Shown here piece after piece: positions 9,436 to 19,151 of a DNA stretch of 52,585 nucleotides; position 1 is the first letter of the stretch, and each line of letters begins with the position of its first letter. The translations under genes and the position numbers were made by a program. Source of the DNA: Comamonadaceae bacterium (GTDB lineage Bacteria; Pseudomonadota; Gammaproteobacteria; Burkholderiales; Burkholderiaceae_C); the NCBI GenBank assembly GCA_947373185.1, contig CANBWP010000019.1, positions 1 to 52,585 of the forward strand. Reading direction: 5' to 3'. The notes beneath the pieces were generated by a model, which saw nothing but the letters and a program-made list of their open reading frames with translations, was not told where the DNA came from and ran no database searches.

Positions 9436-9481
9436 GGGGTCTCCTAAAGCTTTTGGGGGCAATTCGCTGTGTCTGCAATCT

Positions 9482-9487
9482 TATAAT
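9482..9487 (+). promoter_or_regulatory. -10 box of the alaS promoter
   Basis: TATAAT at 9482-9487 lies 90 bp upstream of alaS. The predicted transcription start near 9494 gives a leader of about 83 nt. The -35 region is not convincing. Confidence 0.5.
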
Positions 9488-9504
9488 GGAATGTTACGCC
9501 CAAG

Positions 9505-9517
9505 GCGGGATTCCCGC
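9505..9517 (+). promoter_or_regulatory. GC-rich palindrome in the alaS leader
   Basis: A perfect 6+6 palindrome (GCGGGA, T, TCCCGC) begins about 11 bases after the predicted alaS transcription start. In E. coli, alanyl-tRNA synthetase binds a palindrome around its own promoter to repress itself. A similar role here is only an inference from position. Confidence 0.35.
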
Positions 9518-9576
9518 GCCCTGGTTGTCCTGTTCGCGTCTTCCCCAGAAGGCGTAGCCATAAAGATGCCACTGTC

Positions 9577-12201
9577 ATGAGCACACCTGTTATTTCTGTT
9601 GCTGAGATCCGCAAAACCTTCCTCGACTTTTTTGCGTCGAAGGGCCATACCGTGGTGCCTTCAAGCCCCTTGGTTCCCGGCAACGACCCCACCTTGATGT
9701 TTACCAACTCTGGCATGGTGCAATTCAAGGATGTGTTTTTGGGCTCTGACAAGCGCAGCTATGTGCGCGCAGCGTCGGTGCAGGCTTGTTTGCGCGCTGG
9801 TGGCAAGCACAACGATTTGGAAAACGTGGGTTACACCGCACGTCACCACACCTTCTTTGAAATGTTGGGCAACTGGAGCTTTGGCGATTACTTCAAGCGC
9901 GACAGTTTGAAGTGGGCCTGGGAGTTGCTCACACAGGTTTACAAATTGCCTGCCGACAAATTGTGGGCCACGGTCTACATCGAAGACGACGAAGCCTACG
10001 ACATTTGGACGAAAGAAATTGGTCTGCCGCCCGAGCGCGTGGTGCGCATTGGCGACAACAAAGGCGGACGCTACATGTCCGACAATTTCTGGATGATGGC
10101 CGACACCGGCCCCTGCGGTCCTTGCTCTGAAATCTTTTACGACCACGGCCCTGAAATTGCTGGTGGCCCTCCCGGCAGCCCCGATGAAGACGGCGACCGC
10201 TACATTGAAATTTGGAACAACGTGTTCATGCAATTCGACATGCAGCCTGACGGCAGCGTGAAGAACTTGCCTGCACCTTGCGTTGACACCGGCATGGGCC
10301 TTGAGCGTTTGGCGGCCATCTTGCAACATGTGCACAGCAACTACGAAATCGACATTTTCGATGCACTGATCAAAGCGGCGTCGCGTGAAACCGGCTGCGC
10401 CGATTTGCAGAACAAATCATTGCGCGTCATTGCCGATCACATTCGCGCCACCGCATTCTTGGTCAGTGATGGCGTGGTGCCGAGCAACGAAGGGCGTGGC
10501 TATGTGCAGCGCCGCATTGTGCGCCGTGCCATTCGCCATGGTTACAAACTGGGCAAAAAGACACCGTTCTTTCACAAGTTGGTGCCTGACTTGGTGAAGT
10601 TGATGGGCGCGGCTTACCCCAGCTTGGCTGCACAAGAAAAACGCATCACCGACATTTTGAAGGCCGAAGAAGAGCGCTTCTTTGAAACCCTTGAAGTGGG
10701 CATGCAAATTTTGGATGCAGCCCTTGAGGGTGGCGTCAAAGTGTTGCCCGGTGAAGTGGCGTTCAAATTGCACGACACCTACGGCTTCCCCTTGGACTTG
10801 TCGGCCGACGTTTGCCGCGAGCGCGATTTGAGCGTGGACGAAGCCGGCTTTGCAGCCGCCATGGAACGTCAAAAAGCACAAGCGCGTGCAGCTGGCAAAT
10901 TCAAAATGGACCGCGCGCTGGAATACAACGGCGCAGGCAACACATTTGTGGGCTACGACGAACTGCAAGCCACCGCCAAAGTGTTGGCGCTGTATGTGGA
11001 GGGTACGCCGGCCACAGAACTCAAAGCAGGTCAAAACGGTGTTGTGGTTCTCGATACCACCCCCTTCTACGCAGAGTCTGGTGGCCAAGTAGGCGACCAG
11101 GGCTTATTGCAAACAGCGGGCGCCAAATTTGAAGTCGAAGACACTTTGAAAATCAAGGCCGATGTGTTTGGACACCACGGCGTGTTGCTCGAAGGCAGCC
11201 TGAAAGTGGGCGATGCTGTGCAAGCGCAGGTCAATACCGACTTGCGTGCAGCCACCGTGCGCAACCACTCCGCCACGCACTTGATGCACAAAGCATTGCG
11301 CGAAGTGCTGGGCGACCACGTGCAACAAAAAGGCTCCTTGGTGAATGCCGAGCGCACACGATTTGACTTTGCCCACAACGCCCCCATTACCGACGAACAA
11401 ATCTTGGCCATTGAAGCCAAAGTGAACCAAGAAATTTGGGCCAACCCTGCCACGCAAGCGCGCGTGATGGACATTGAGTCAGCCCAAAAAACGGGCGCCA
11501 TGATGTTGTTTGGCGAGAAGTACGGCGAGACCGTGCGTGTGCTCGACATTGGTTCTAGCCGCGAGTTGTGCGGCGGCGTTCACGTGCACCGCACGGGCGA
11601 CATTGGCTTGTTCAAAGTGGTGGCCGAAAGCGGCGTGGCTGCTGGCGTGCGCCGTATCGAAGCGGTGACAGGCGGCAATGCTTTGGCTTACTTGCAGTCT
11701 TTGGAAGCCACAGTTTCCAAAGCAGCTGGCAGCTTGAAAGCTGCGCCTTCAGAACTCAACAGCCGCATCGCCCAAGTCTTGGACCAAGTGAAATCCTTGG
11801 AAAAAGAAATGGCTGCGCTCAAAGGCAAATTGGCTTCGTCACAAGGCGATGAGCTCATGACGCAAGCGGCCGATGTGAAGGGCGTGAAAGTCTTGGCAGC
11901 CTTGCTGCCAGGCGCCGATGCCAAAACTTTGCGTGATACCATGGACAAATTGAAAGACAAACTGAAAACCGCTGCCATTGTGTTGGCTGCTGTGGACGGT
12001 GACAAAGTTCAATTGGCCGCAGGCGTGACCGCTGACACCACGAGCAAAGTGAAGGCGGGTGAGTTGGTGAACTTTGTGGCCCAGCAAGTGGGTGGCAAGG
12101 GCGGCGGTAAGCCCGACATGGCCATGGCCGGGGGCACGGATGCGACTCACCTCAATGCTGCATTGGCCAGTGTGCAGGCTTGGGTGACCGAACGCTTGTG
12201 A
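9577..12201 (+). CDS. alaS: Alanyl-tRNA synthetase
   Basis: This class II synthetase charges tRNA-Ala in the cytoplasm. Its 874 residues are the full family length. Domains in order are: catalytic core (residues 1-240, with the motif 2 region [18 protein letters not shown]), tRNA-recognition region, editing domain with zinc-site motifs HSATHLMH and [15 protein letters not shown], and the C-terminal C-Ala domain, preceded by a coiled stretch near 715-760. The start [15 protein letters not shown] agrees with betaproteobacterial relatives. It is single-gene, read from the promoter at 9482, and ends 4 bp from the stop of the convergent pseudouridine synthase gene. Confidence 0.98.
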   Translation: MSTPVISVAEIRKTFLDFFASKGHTVVPSSPLVPGNDPTLMFTNSGMVQFKDVFLGSDKRSYVRAASVQACLRAGGKHNDLENVGYTARHHTFFEMLGNWSFGDYFKRDSLKWAWELLTQVYKLPADKLWATVYIEDDEAYDIWTKEIGLPPERVVRIGDNKGGRYMSDNFWMMADTGPCGPCSEIFYDHGPEIAGGPPGSPDEDGDRYIEIWNNVFMQFDMQPDGSVKNLPAPCVDTGMGLERLAAILQHVHSNYEIDIFDALIKAASRETGCADLQNKSLRVIADHIRATAFLVSDGVVPSNEGRGYVQRRIVRRAIRHGYKLGKKTPFFHKLVPDLVKLMGAAYPSLAAQEKRITDILKAEEERFFETLEVGMQILDAALEGGVKVLPGEVAFKLHDTYGFPLDLSADVCRERDLSVDEAGFAAAMERQKAQARAAGKFKMDRALEYNGAGNTFVGYDELQATAKVLALYVEGTPATELKAGQNGVVVLDTTPFYAESGGQVGDQGLLQTAGAKFEVEDTLKIKADVFGHHGVLLEGSLKVGDAVQAQVNTDLRAATVRNHSATHLMHKALREVLGDHVQQKGSLVNAERTRFDFAHNAPITDEQILAIEAKVNQEIWANPATQARVMDIESAQKTGAMMLFGEKYGETVRVLDIGSSRELCGGVHVHRTGDIGLFKVVAESGVAAGVRRIEAVTGGNALAYLQSLEATVSKAAGSLKAAPSELNSRIAQVLDQVKSLEKEMAALKGKLASSQGDELMTQAADVKGVKVLAALLPGADAKTLRDTMDKLKDKLKTAAIVLAAVDGDKVQLAAGVTADTTSKVKAGELVNFVAQQVGGKGGGKPDMAMAGGTDATHLNAALASVQAWVTERL

Positions 12202-12205
12202 TGAT

Positions 12206-13198
12206 TCAACCGAATTTGAGAACTCTGCAGCTTTCAAACCTTCTGGCAACACCCGCCAGTGGATCATTGAAAGCTATCGTTTTTGCCAGAAGCTGCAAGG
12301 GCGAGCTGAAATCATCAAGTTCATCCGCCGCGCGCTTGACCACTGGATAAAACTGATCGCCCACCAAGGGCAAGCCAAGCGCGTTCATGTGCACACGCAA
12401 TTGATGGCGTTGGCCTGTGATGGGTTTCAACACATAACGCGCCAGGGCTGGCGGCGATGAGGTGAGGGTTGGCATGGCTGAAGCGTTGCCATCCAATCGC
12501 TCAACACAGTCAATCCAAGTTTCGCTGTTCATTGGTTCGCCATCTTGTATTTCATCAGCGCCCAACTCACGCATCCTGAAAAACTGCGCATCTTCCACCA
12601 TCTTGCTTTTGTGCGTCATTGGAAACTTCGGCTTCAACGAAGAAGACTCAGGCACCCCCGCAATGGCCTCGTAAGTTTTATCAACTTGCCGCAGTCTGAA
12701 CAAAGCTTGATACGCATCGCGGTCTTGTGCTCGAACGCTGAACACCACAAGACCTGCAGTTTCTCGGTCAATGCGGTGGATGGGTGAGAGCTCTGGCAAG
12801 TTCAATTGCTGCTTCAGTTGAACCAGCAAACTTTGTTGTACATACTGTCCGCCTGGCGTCACCGGCATGAAGTGCGGCTTGTCGGCTACCACCAAGTGCG
12901 CGTCTTGAAAAATGATCTGCGCTTTGAATGGCAAGGTGGGTTCATCCGACACCTCGCGAAAGTAAAGCAAGTGTGATTCGCCCAACAAACGCTGTGTGGG
13001 TGCAATGCCTTGCCCCATGGCGTTCAGCACGCGGCCTTCGTCAAATCGCTTGAGCCACACTTCGCGTTGAATGGCCGGAAATCTTGCGCACAAAAAATCA
13101 AGGGCCGTCAGCTGCGTGTGGGCAGGCACGCCTACTTTGCTGGCACTGACACCATTGGCGCCATTGACCAGCAGCTTAGACGCGCTGGAAGACGACAT
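12206..13198 (-). CDS. RluA-family RNA pseudouridine synthase
   Basis: This gene is predicted to convert uridine to pseudouridine in rRNA or tRNA. From ATG at 13198 it has 330 residues. The RluA-family catalytic motif is HRIDRETAGL with the nucleophile D144, and the N-terminal 70 residues resemble an S4-like RNA-binding part. The C-terminal TGQRHQLRVHMNALGLPLVGD is a typical family stretch. An alternative start at 13210 exists. Either start overlaps the end of trmB by 23-35 bp, so it is the last gene of a minus-strand run. The exact target RNA cannot be predicted. Confidence 0.9.
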   Translation of the reverse strand: MSSSSASKLLVNGANGVSASKVGVPAHTQLTALDFLCARFPAIQREVWLKRFDEGRVLNAMGQGIAPTQRLLGESHLLYFREVSDEPTLPFKAQIIFQDAHLVVADKPHFMPVTPGGQYVQQSLLVQLKQQLNLPELSPIHRIDRETAGLVVFSVRAQDRDAYQALFRLRQVDKTYEAIAGVPESSSLKPKFPMTHKSKMVEDAQFFRMRELGADEIQDGEPMNSETWIDCVERLDGNASAMPTLTSSPPALARYVLKPITGQRHQLRVHMNALGLPLVGDQFYPVVKRAADELDDFSSPLQLLAKTIAFNDPLAGVARRFESCRVLKFG

Positions 13199-13913
13199 CC
13201 CACACACCATGCCCCAATTTCAAGCCGCGGTTTTCAAACTTGGTGAGTGGGCGGTAGTCTGGCTTTTGAGCGTAGCCGCCATTGGAGGCATCTGCGGTGT
13301 TTTTCAGCATGGGCTCTGCACTCAGCACTTCCAAAATTTGAACCGCATAAGGCTCCCAATCGGTGGCGCAGTGAATATAGGCGCCAGGCTTCAGGCGTGC
13401 GGCCAGTTTGGCGATGAGGGGTGTTTGGATCAGGCGGCGTTTGTTGTGACGCGACTTGTGCCAAGGATCGGGAAAGAAGATGTGCACGCCGTCAATCGAC
13501 GACAAAGGCAACATGTTGTCGATCACTTCCACGGCATCGTGTTGCAAGATGCGGATGTTGTGAATGTCTTGCTCGCCAATGCGTTTGAGCAAGGCACCCA
13601 CACCGGGTTCGTGCACTTCGCAGCACAAGAAATGATCTTGCGGGCGAACTTTGGCAATGTGTGCGGTGGCCTCGCCCATGCCAAAGCCAATTTCCAAAAT
13701 GACAGGCGCTGGCGCGGCCTCTTGGCCGTTCACGGCAAAAGCCTTGGCCATGTTCAAAGGCTCGGGTGCGTACTGCAGCAAATACTGAGGACCCCACACT
13801 TCAAACGCCTTGGCTTGACCGGTGGTGGTGCGGCCCGCGCGCTTCACGTAGCTTTTGATATTTTTGGGAAACGCCACATCGGCAGGCGCTTGGTTGGGGG
13901 TGTCTGAAGTCAT
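13176..13913 (-). CDS. trmB: tRNA (guanine-N7-)-methyltransferase
   Basis: TrmB methylates G46 of tRNAs using S-adenosylmethionine. The 245 residues have the SAM-binding stretch [15 protein letters not shown] and the signature [15 protein letters not shown]. The N-terminal extension is common in betaproteobacteria. Its ATG overlaps the stop of gluQ by 4 bp (ATGA), and the next gene begins inside its 3' end, so three tRNA/rRNA modification genes are translationally linked. Confidence 0.96.
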   Translation of the reverse strand: MTSDTPNQAPADVAFPKNIKSYVKRAGRTTTGQAKAFEVWGPQYLLQYAPEPLNMAKAFAVNGQEAAPAPVILEIGFGMGEATAHIAKVRPQDHFLCCEVHEPGVGALLKRIGEQDIHNIRILQHDAVEVIDNMLPLSSIDGVHIFFPDPWHKSRHNKRRLIQTPLIAKLAARLKPGAYIHCATDWEPYAVQILEVLSAEPMLKNTADASNGGYAQKPDYRPLTKFENRGLKLGHGVWDVVFQRV

Positions 13914-14836
13914 GCCCCGATTTTAGTGGCTTCGCGCTGGGCCCATTGCGCGGTCCAAATTGCCAAAACTGACGGCCGTTCTGCCAATGAATTCAAAGGG
14001 GCAGCGTGCGTGTCCAGTCCTAACGCAGCGGCGGCCTGATTCATGGCCTGGCAAACAGCTGTCTCGGTGCTGAGGTCTAGCGCCTTGGCACCGTTTTGCT
14101 TGGAGAGTTTTTCGCCGTCAGTGCCCAGCACCAAAGGCGTGTGCAAATACTGCGGATGCGGCAAACCCAATGCCTCTTGCAGCATGATCTGCCTGGCTGT
14201 GTTGTCGCTCAGGTCTTGGCCGCGCACCACATGGCTGATGCCTTGGGCGGCGTCGTCTACCACCACGGCCAGTTGGTAGGCCCACAAGCCATCGGCGCGT
14301 TTGAGTACAAAGTCGCCCACTTCGGCCAACACGTTTTGAGTTTGGGGCCCCAGTCGTCTGTCGGTCCAGTGCACCACGGGGCTGCCGCGCAAGGCGCACC
14401 ATTGCTTCACATTGAAGCGCCAAGCTCTGGCTGGTTTGCCATGCAAGCCAGTGCGGCAGGTGCCAGGATAGACCGCTGCCTTATGGCGCGCCATGTCCAA
14501 GCCTAACAGGGCCTGACTTTCTTCAATTTCTTTGCGCGTGCAGCCGCAGGGATAGATCAGACCTTGTATCTGCAATTGATCAAGGGCTTGTTGATACAGC
14601 ACGCTGCGTTGAGATTGGCGGACTACTTCACGGCCCCATTGCAAGCCGCATTGCTGCAGTTGCTGCTGGATCGCTGCATCGGCCTCCGGTATACACCGCG
14701 GACCATCGACATCTTCCATTCTCACCAGCCACTCACCCTTGTGCGCGAGGGCATCGAGGTAGCTGGCCAGAGCCGCGACCAAAGAACCCGCATGCAATTC
14801 ACCCGTGGGTGAGGGCGCAAATCTGCCGCGATACAT
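13910..14836 (-). CDS. gluQ: Glutamyl-Q tRNA(Asp) synthetase
   Basis: This GluRS paralogue attaches glutamate to queuosine in the tRNA-Asp anticodon rather than to the tRNA end. The 308 residues fit the family, which lacks the anticodon-binding domain. The HIGH-equivalent region is [13 protein letters not shown] (residues 6-18) and the KMSKS equivalent is EKLSKQNG near residue 245. Zinc-type cysteines appear in YPCGCTRKE. The gene overlaps trmB by 4 bp and follows the FAD oxidoreductase by 20 bp. Confidence 0.95.
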   Translation of the reverse strand: MYRGRFAPSPTGELHAGSLVAALASYLDALAHKGEWLVRMEDVDGPRCIPEADAAIQQQLQQCGLQWGREVVRQSQRSVLYQQALDQLQIQGLIYPCGCTRKEIEESQALLGLDMARHKAAVYPGTCRTGLHGKPARAWRFNVKQWCALRGSPVVHWTDRRLGPQTQNVLAEVGDFVLKRADGLWAYQLAVVVDDAAQGISHVVRGQDLSDNTARQIMLQEALGLPHPQYLHTPLVLGTDGEKLSKQNGAKALDLSTETAVCQAMNQAAAALGLDTHAAPLNSLAERPSVLAIWTAQWAQREATKIGA

Positions 14837-14856
14837 TCCAAATCAATCGCAGCGCG

Positions 14857-15921
14857 TTAAATGACAGCGAGCGCCAATTCCAAACCGGAAATGAACGCGT
14901 CTTCTACGCGATGGCCAATGCACCAGTCGCCGCACACGCCAATGCCTTGCTTCTTGCTGTGCATGTGGCTGGCACCCAAAGGCTGCAAGGTTTTGGCATA
15001 GCGCCAACGGTGCACATCGGCATGCGCCGGTGTGGCACGTATGCCCGTGATTTCTGAAAAGGCTTTGAGCAATTTGGCTTGCACGCGTTCGGGCGCATCT
15101 TCCAAATGTTCTTGCGACCATGCGGCACTGGCTTGCACTGTCCAGCGTTCAACTTGTTCACGGCCAGGTTTGGATGACTCGCGCGCCAGCCACGCCACGC
15201 GGTGATGAACGCTGCGAGCTGCATTCCACTGGGGGCCGAGCGTGATGAGGCCGGGTTGAACCGCATTGGGGAAGGCCACCATGAGGGTCCAGCAAGGCGC
15301 TACTTGAACTTTTTTCAAAGCGGCTGCCTGTTCCATTTTGATGCCAGAGGTGCGCAGCAAATCAATGGCTTGATCGGAGGGAATGGCCATCAGAACTTGG
15401 TCAAAACCACTGAACACCGACTGCGCACCTTCGGGCTCTTCGCTGTGCAGTTGCCACAGGTCGGGGTGCAAGGTGTCGCGTTCAATTTTGAAGACCTTGG
15501 ACTCAAAGTGGATGGTGTCGTTTTGCACCAAAGGCTGAGCCCAGGCTTTGACCAAGGCGTTCATGCCAGGTGTGGCCACCCAATGTTTGTCTTGTGTATT
15601 GCGTGCTGCTTCGACCACGCGGCCCATGGCGTCTAGAACGCGAACTGCATTGGCACTCCAAGGTTTGCAAATGTTGGGCGTGGTGGCCAATGCTTGTGCA
15701 AATCGCGCATCGCGCACCGTGAAGTATTGGGCGCCATGGTCAAAGCTGCCAAAGCTGGAAGTGCGGGTGGACAGTCGGCCACTGGCCCCCTTGCTTTTTT
15801 CAAAGACCGTGACGCGGTGACCGGCTTGCATCAGGGTGCGCGCGCAGGTGATGCCTGCCATGCCTGCACCAATGATGGCGAAATTTTGAACAGGTTTTGT
15901 CTGAGTGTTTGTTTTTGTCAT
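14857..15921 (-). CDS. FAD-dependent NAD(P)/amine-oxidase-like oxidoreductase
   Basis: This flavoprotein of 354 residues has a Rossmann FAD motif at the N-terminus (FAIIGAGMAGITCARTLMQAG, followed by VFEKSKGASGRLSTR). The overall pattern is that of renalase-like, NAD/FAD-dependent oxidoreductases annotated in many proteobacteria, where substrates are unknown. The C-terminal GDWCIGHRVEDAFISG is the usual second FAD contact. It lies between the LysR gene (9 bp upstream) and gluQ (20 bp downstream) on the same strand. No specific reaction is claimed. Confidence 0.85.
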   Translation of the reverse strand: MTKTNTQTKPVQNFAIIGAGMAGITCARTLMQAGHRVTVFEKSKGASGRLSTRTSSFGSFDHGAQYFTVRDARFAQALATTPNICKPWSANAVRVLDAMGRVVEAARNTQDKHWVATPGMNALVKAWAQPLVQNDTIHFESKVFKIERDTLHPDLWQLHSEEPEGAQSVFSGFDQVLMAIPSDQAIDLLRTSGIKMEQAAALKKVQVAPCWTLMVAFPNAVQPGLITLGPQWNAARSVHHRVAWLARESSKPGREQVERWTVQASAAWSQEHLEDAPERVQAKLLKAFSEITGIRATPAHADVHRWRYAKTLQPLGASHMHSKKQGIGVCGDWCIGHRVEDAFISGLELALAVI

Positions 15922-15930
15922 AGGGCTACT

Positions 15931-16875
15931 CTACACGCGATGGTGGGGTTGGAGCAATGCTTGTTTGGTTCTGTCTTGCTGCAACTGCGACAACCACCAA
16001 GTTAAGGCATGGCCAAGGCTTTTGCCTTGCGGGTTGCGCCAGGCAAATTCAACTTGGCTGATGCGTTGCACCCGGCTGACTTTTTTGGCCACCAAGCGGC
16101 CGCTGTCGAGGTAGGGCTTGGCCATGCTCTCGGGCAAGAAGCCGCCTCCCAAGCCGCGCAACTGAGCCTCTAACTTGCTGGGCATGTCGGGCACGGTGAA
16201 CACATCTTGTCCGCCCAAGAGACCAATGGTGACACCTTCGCCGCGCTGTACCGAGTCGGCCACAGCCACGGCGCGGTGTTGTTGCAGCACCGTGTCACTC
16301 AAGGGTTCTGGGGCCATTGCCAAGGGGTGGTGGGGTGCGACGGCGTAGACAAAATGCACCTGCCCCAGCGACTCATGCATTAACTCGGCATGGCTGGCGG
16401 GCGAGATAAACACCCCAATGGCCAAATCCGCTTGGCCCGATTTGAGTGCCGCCAAAGTGCCCGACAAAGTTTCGTAACGAATGCGCAAACGGGTGGGCGG
16501 CTTGAGCGCCAGAAAGCCTTCACAGAGTTCCATCACCACCGATCTGGCAATGATGCTGTCTACCGCCACAGTGAAGACCGATTCCCAGCCCGTGGCCACG
16601 CGTTTAACGCGGTTGGCCAAGGCGTCCACATCGTGCAGCAATCGCTTGGCTTCTCGCAGCAACTCTTTACCGGCTTCCGTGGGTTTGGCTTGGCGGCTGC
16701 TGCGGTCAAACAACAAGACATCGAGGGCATCTTCAATTTGGCGCACCCGGTATGTGAGTGCGCTGGGCACCAAGCCCCGCTGACGGGCAGCGGCTGCAAA
16801 GCTGCCCGTTTCCTCAATGGCCAACAACAGGCTGAGGGCATCGGGGGTGAGAAGATCGCGCGAGGACGGAGGCAT
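15931..16875 (-). CDS. LysR-family transcriptional regulator
   Basis: This 314-residue regulator has an N-terminal winged helix-turn-helix (LSLLLAIEETGSFAAAARQ, then SALTYRVRQIEDALDVLLFDR) and a C-terminal periplasmic-binding-like effector domain from about residue 95. It is divergent from the pirin gene, and a perfect T-N11-A palindrome lies in the gap (16895-16911), 20 bp from its own start. The usual arrangement suggests control of pirin and of itself. The downstream FAD oxidoreductase begins 9 bp after its stop and may share the transcript. The effector is unknown. Confidence 0.93.
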   Translation of the reverse strand: MPPSSRDLLTPDALSLLLAIEETGSFAAAARQRGLVPSALTYRVRQIEDALDVLLFDRSSRQAKPTEAGKELLREAKRLLHDVDALANRVKRVATGWESVFTVAVDSIIARSVVMELCEGFLALKPPTRLRIRYETLSGTLAALKSGQADLAIGVFISPASHAELMHESLGQVHFVYAVAPHHPLAMAPEPLSDTVLQQHRAVAVADSVQRGEGVTIGLLGGQDVFTVPDMPSKLEAQLRGLGGGFLPESMAKPYLDSGRLVAKKVSRVQRISQVEFAWRNPQGKSLGHALTWWLSQLQQDRTKQALLQPHHRV

Positions 16876-16894
16876 TGCAGCGGGAACTTTAATT

Positions 16895-16911
16895 ATTCAA
16901 ATAATTTGAAT
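16895..16911. promoter_or_regulatory. LysR-type operator palindrome
   Basis: ATTCAAA-TAA-TTTGAAT is a perfect inverted repeat, and its inner part fits the T-N11-A consensus of LysR-type regulators. It lies in the divergent gap between the LysR gene and pirin, in AT-rich DNA. Confidence 0.7.
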
Positions 16912-16995
16912 GATAACGACAAATTATCTGGCTTTCATTGAAACCATTGCAATTTAAAGTTCATCCATTGGATTTTCAAATGAGTGAGACACAGC

Positions 16996-17697
16996 ATGAT
17001 TCAAATTCGCCGTTCCGCTGAGCGTGGTTATGCCGACCATGGTTGGCTCAAGTCATTTCACAGCTTTTCTTTTGCAGGCTATTACGACCCCAACTTCATG
17101 GGCTGGGGCAATTTGCGTGTGATCAACGAAGACCGCATTGCGCCAGGCACTGGCTTTGGCACCCATGGCCACAAGGACATGGAAATCATCAGCTATGTGT
17201 TGTCGGGCAACCTGGCGCACAAAGACAGCATGGGCAATGTGAAGGGCATTCCGCCAGGCGATGTGCAACGCATGAGTGCTGGCAAAGGCGTGATGCACAG
17301 CGAGTTCAACCATGCAGAAGGTGAAACAACGCATTTCTTTCAAATTTGGATTGAACCCAATGTGCTGGGCATTGCGCCCAGCTACGAGCAGAAAACTGTG
17401 CCACCAGCCAGCAAGCGCGGTGCCTTGAAAGTCGTGGCTTCGCCCCAAGGTGAGGGTGATGCGGTGAAGATTTCTGCAGATGCCACCTTGTATGCAGGTT
17501 TGTTGGAGGGCACAGAGCAAGCTGCATTGACCTTGAATCCAGCACGCAAAGCTTACGTGCACCTCATTCGCGGCGAACTGCAAGTGAATGGGCAGGCGTT
17601 GAAGGGGGGCGATGCAGCCCTCATTCAAGGCGAAACGAATCTTGAACTGGCCCATGGCAAAGATGCCGAGGTCTTGGTTTTTGACTTGGCTTCTTAA
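16996..17697 (+). CDS. Pirin family protein (YhaK-like cupin)
   Basis: This bicupin of 233 residues carries the pirin N-terminal signature: GWLKSFHSFSFAGYYDP, then GFGTHGHKDMEIISYVLSG with metal-ligand histidines and a later HSEFN. Relatives include quercetin dioxygenase-like and redox-sensing YhaK proteins; the role here is unknown. ATG at 16996 (MIQIRRSAERG) agrees with the family; an upstream in-frame GTG at 16984 is less likely. It is divergent from a LysR regulator, and the flavodoxin follows after 44 bp, a pairing that suggests a redox or electrophile-stress role. Confidence 0.92.
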   Translation: MIQIRRSAERGYADHGWLKSFHSFSFAGYYDPNFMGWGNLRVINEDRIAPGTGFGTHGHKDMEIISYVLSGNLAHKDSMGNVKGIPPGDVQRMSAGKGVMHSEFNHAEGETTHFFQIWIEPNVLGIAPSYEQKTVPPASKRGALKVVASPQGEGDAVKISADATLYAGLLEGTEQAALTLNPARKAYVHLIRGELQVNGQALKGGDAALIQGETNLELAHGKDAEVLVFDLAS

Positions 17698-17741
17698 TGA
17701 TTTAAGCAGCTTTCATTTTTCATTTCTTTAGGAGAACTTTC

Positions 17742-18275
17742 ATGGCTAAAACAGTCGTTATTTACCACTCAGGTTACGGTCACACACAGCGCGTTGCGCA
17801 ATTTGTGGCACAAGGCGCCAACGCCACTTTGATCGCCATCGATGCCGACGGCAACATCACCGATGCTGACTGGGAAACTTTGGACGCCGCTGACGCGATC
17901 ATCTTTGGTTCACCCACCTACATGGGCATGGCGTCTTGGCAGTTTAAGAAATTTGCAGATGCCACCTCCAAGCGTTGGTTCACCAGCGCATGGAAAGACA
18001 AAGTGGCCGGTGGTTTCACCATCTCTGCCAGCCCCAGCGGTGACAAGCTGTCAACCATTCAGTACTTCATGACTTTGGCCATGCAACAAGCCATGGTGTG
18101 GGTGGGTCAGCCGTCGATGAACGACGGCACGATCAACCGCATTGGTTCCAACTCAGGTGTGATGGCACAAGTGGGCCCTACCAGCCCCGCAGAAGACATT
18201 CCACAAGGTGACTTGGACACAGCCAAGGCCTATGGTGCGCGCGTGGCGGCAGTGGCGGCTAAGTTGCGTGCTTAA
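17742..18275 (+). CDS. Flavodoxin / NAD(P)H-dependent FMN reductase-like protein
   Basis: This is a 177-residue flavodoxin-fold protein. The FMN phosphate-binding loop is near the N-terminus (VVIYHSGYGHTQRVAQ), and FGSPTYMGMASWQFKKF is the second FMN loop typical of WrbA-like proteins. A role as an NAD(P)H:quinone reductase is plausible but not proven. A clear AGGAGA ribosome site precedes ATG at 17742. It is followed by two hairpins before the convergent trhO gene, and is probably co-transcribed with pirin. Confidence 0.87.
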   Translation: MAKTVVIYHSGYGHTQRVAQFVAQGANATLIAIDADGNITDADWETLDAADAIIFGSPTYMGMASWQFKKFADATSKRWFTSAWKDKVAGGFTISASPSGDKLSTIQYFMTLAMQQAMVWVGQPSMNDGTINRIGSNSGVMAQVGPTSPAEDIPQGDLDTAKAYGARVAAVAAKLRA

Positions 18276-18285
18276 TTAGAAAATT

Positions 18286-18305
18286 TTGCGCAATGTGTTG
18301 CGCAA
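18286..18305 (+). terminator. First hairpin after the flavodoxin gene
   Basis: TTGCGCAA-TGTG-TTGCGCAA forms an 8-bp stem with a 4-base loop, followed by TTTAT. Each arm is itself a palindrome. It lies just upstream of a stronger terminator, so it may be a helper hairpin. Confidence 0.5.
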
Positions 18306-18317
18306 TTTATCGCATTG

Positions 18318-18352
18318 AAAAGCAGTGCAGTCCCAGTGGCTGCGCTGCTTTT
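18318..18352 (+). terminator. Intrinsic terminator between the flavodoxin gene and trhO
   Basis: A 13-bp stem (18318-18330 with 18340-18352, one G-T wobble) and 9-base loop ends in a TTTTATTTT run. Its A-rich left arm also gives a short T run on the other strand, so it may stop both convergent genes. Its right edge overlaps the trhO stop codon (18353-18351). Confidence 0.85.
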
Positions 18353-19106
18353 ATTTTGGGGGTTCTTCAGTGTGCTGGACTGTTTTTAAAGCGACGTCCA
18401 CCGCTCGTCTTTCATCAAACACAAAGCAGCCGCCATCGTAGTGCGAGCCGTCGGTCTCTTCAAAATATTTCAAAATGCCCCCCTCTAACTGGTAGGTGTG
18501 GGGCAGGCCGTTTTGTTGCATGAAGATGGCGGCTTTTTCGCAGCGAATGCCGCCTGTGCAAAAACTGATGATGGTTTTGTCTTGCAGTTCTTCTTTGTGG
18601 GCCATGACCGCATTGGGAAACTCGGTGAACTTGGTGAGGCGCCAATCAATGGCGCCCTTGAAGGTGCCTTCGTCCACTTCGTAATCGTTGCGGGTGTCCA
18701 AAATGACCACGGGCCGGCCGTTGTCGTCAAAGCCTTGGTCGAGCCAGCGTTTGGCGGTGGCTGGCGTGACGGCTGGCGCACGGCCTTCGGCAGGGCGAAT
18801 GGTGGGGTGGTTCATGCGAATGATTTCGCCTTTCACCTTGACCAGCATTTTTTTAAATGGAACGGTTTCAGACCAACTTTCTTTGGGCGCGATGTCCGAA
18901 AACCGAGGATCTGTGTGGAGTTCAGCCACAAAACCGCGCACAGCCTCGGCTGGGCCTGCCAAGAACAAATTGATCCCTTCCCCGGCCAGCAAAATCGTGC
19001 CTTTCAGGGCGCGCGACAAGCAGCGTTCCAAGAGGATGGGGCGCAGTTCGGCCGCATCCGGCAGGGGCACAAACTTGTAGCTCGAAATATTCAGAATATT
19101 GTTCAC
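18351..19106 (-). CDS. trhO: tRNA uridine(34) hydroxylase, rhodanese family
   Basis: TrhO (formerly UPF0176/YceA) forms 5-hydroxyuridine at tRNA position 34 with molecular oxygen. From GTG at 19106 the protein has 251 residues and begins MNNILNISSYKFVPL as in relatives. The rhodanese-like active-site loop is SFCTGGIRCEKAA with C183 as the key cysteine. The frame is open further upstream but enters dnaE antisense DNA, so the GTG is preferred. A TACAAT box places the likely transcription start at the GTG itself, suggesting a leaderless mRNA. It is divergent from dnaE. Confidence 0.92.
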   Translation of the reverse strand: MNNILNISSYKFVPLPDAAELRPILLERCLSRALKGTILLAGEGINLFLAGPAEAVRGFVAELHTDPRFSDIAPKESWSETVPFKKMLVKVKGEIIRMNHPTIRPAEGRAPAVTPATAKRWLDQGFDDNGRPVVILDTRNDYEVDEGTFKGAIDWRLTKFTEFPNAVMAHKEELQDKTIISFCTGGIRCEKAAIFMQQNGLPHTYQLEGGILKYFEETDGSHYDGGCFVFDERRAVDVALKTVQHTEEPPK

Positions 19107-19112
19107 CCCCCT

Positions 19113-19145
19113 ATTGTAGAAAACATCTGAAGCAGCTCCTACAAT
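19113..19145. promoter_or_regulatory. Symmetric divergent trhO/dnaE promoter region
   Basis: ATTGTAG (19113-19119) and CTACAAT (19139-19145) form an inverted repeat. Each arm gives a TACAAT -10 box to one gene: 19118-19113 for trhO and 19140-19145 for dnaE. The axis is at 19129; the first base of the trhO GTG (19106) and of the dnaE ATG (19152) are each exactly 23 bases away, where transcription would start. The opposite arm supplies only a poor, distant -35-like TTGTAG. Confidence 0.6.
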
Positions 19146-19151
19146 GGGCCT

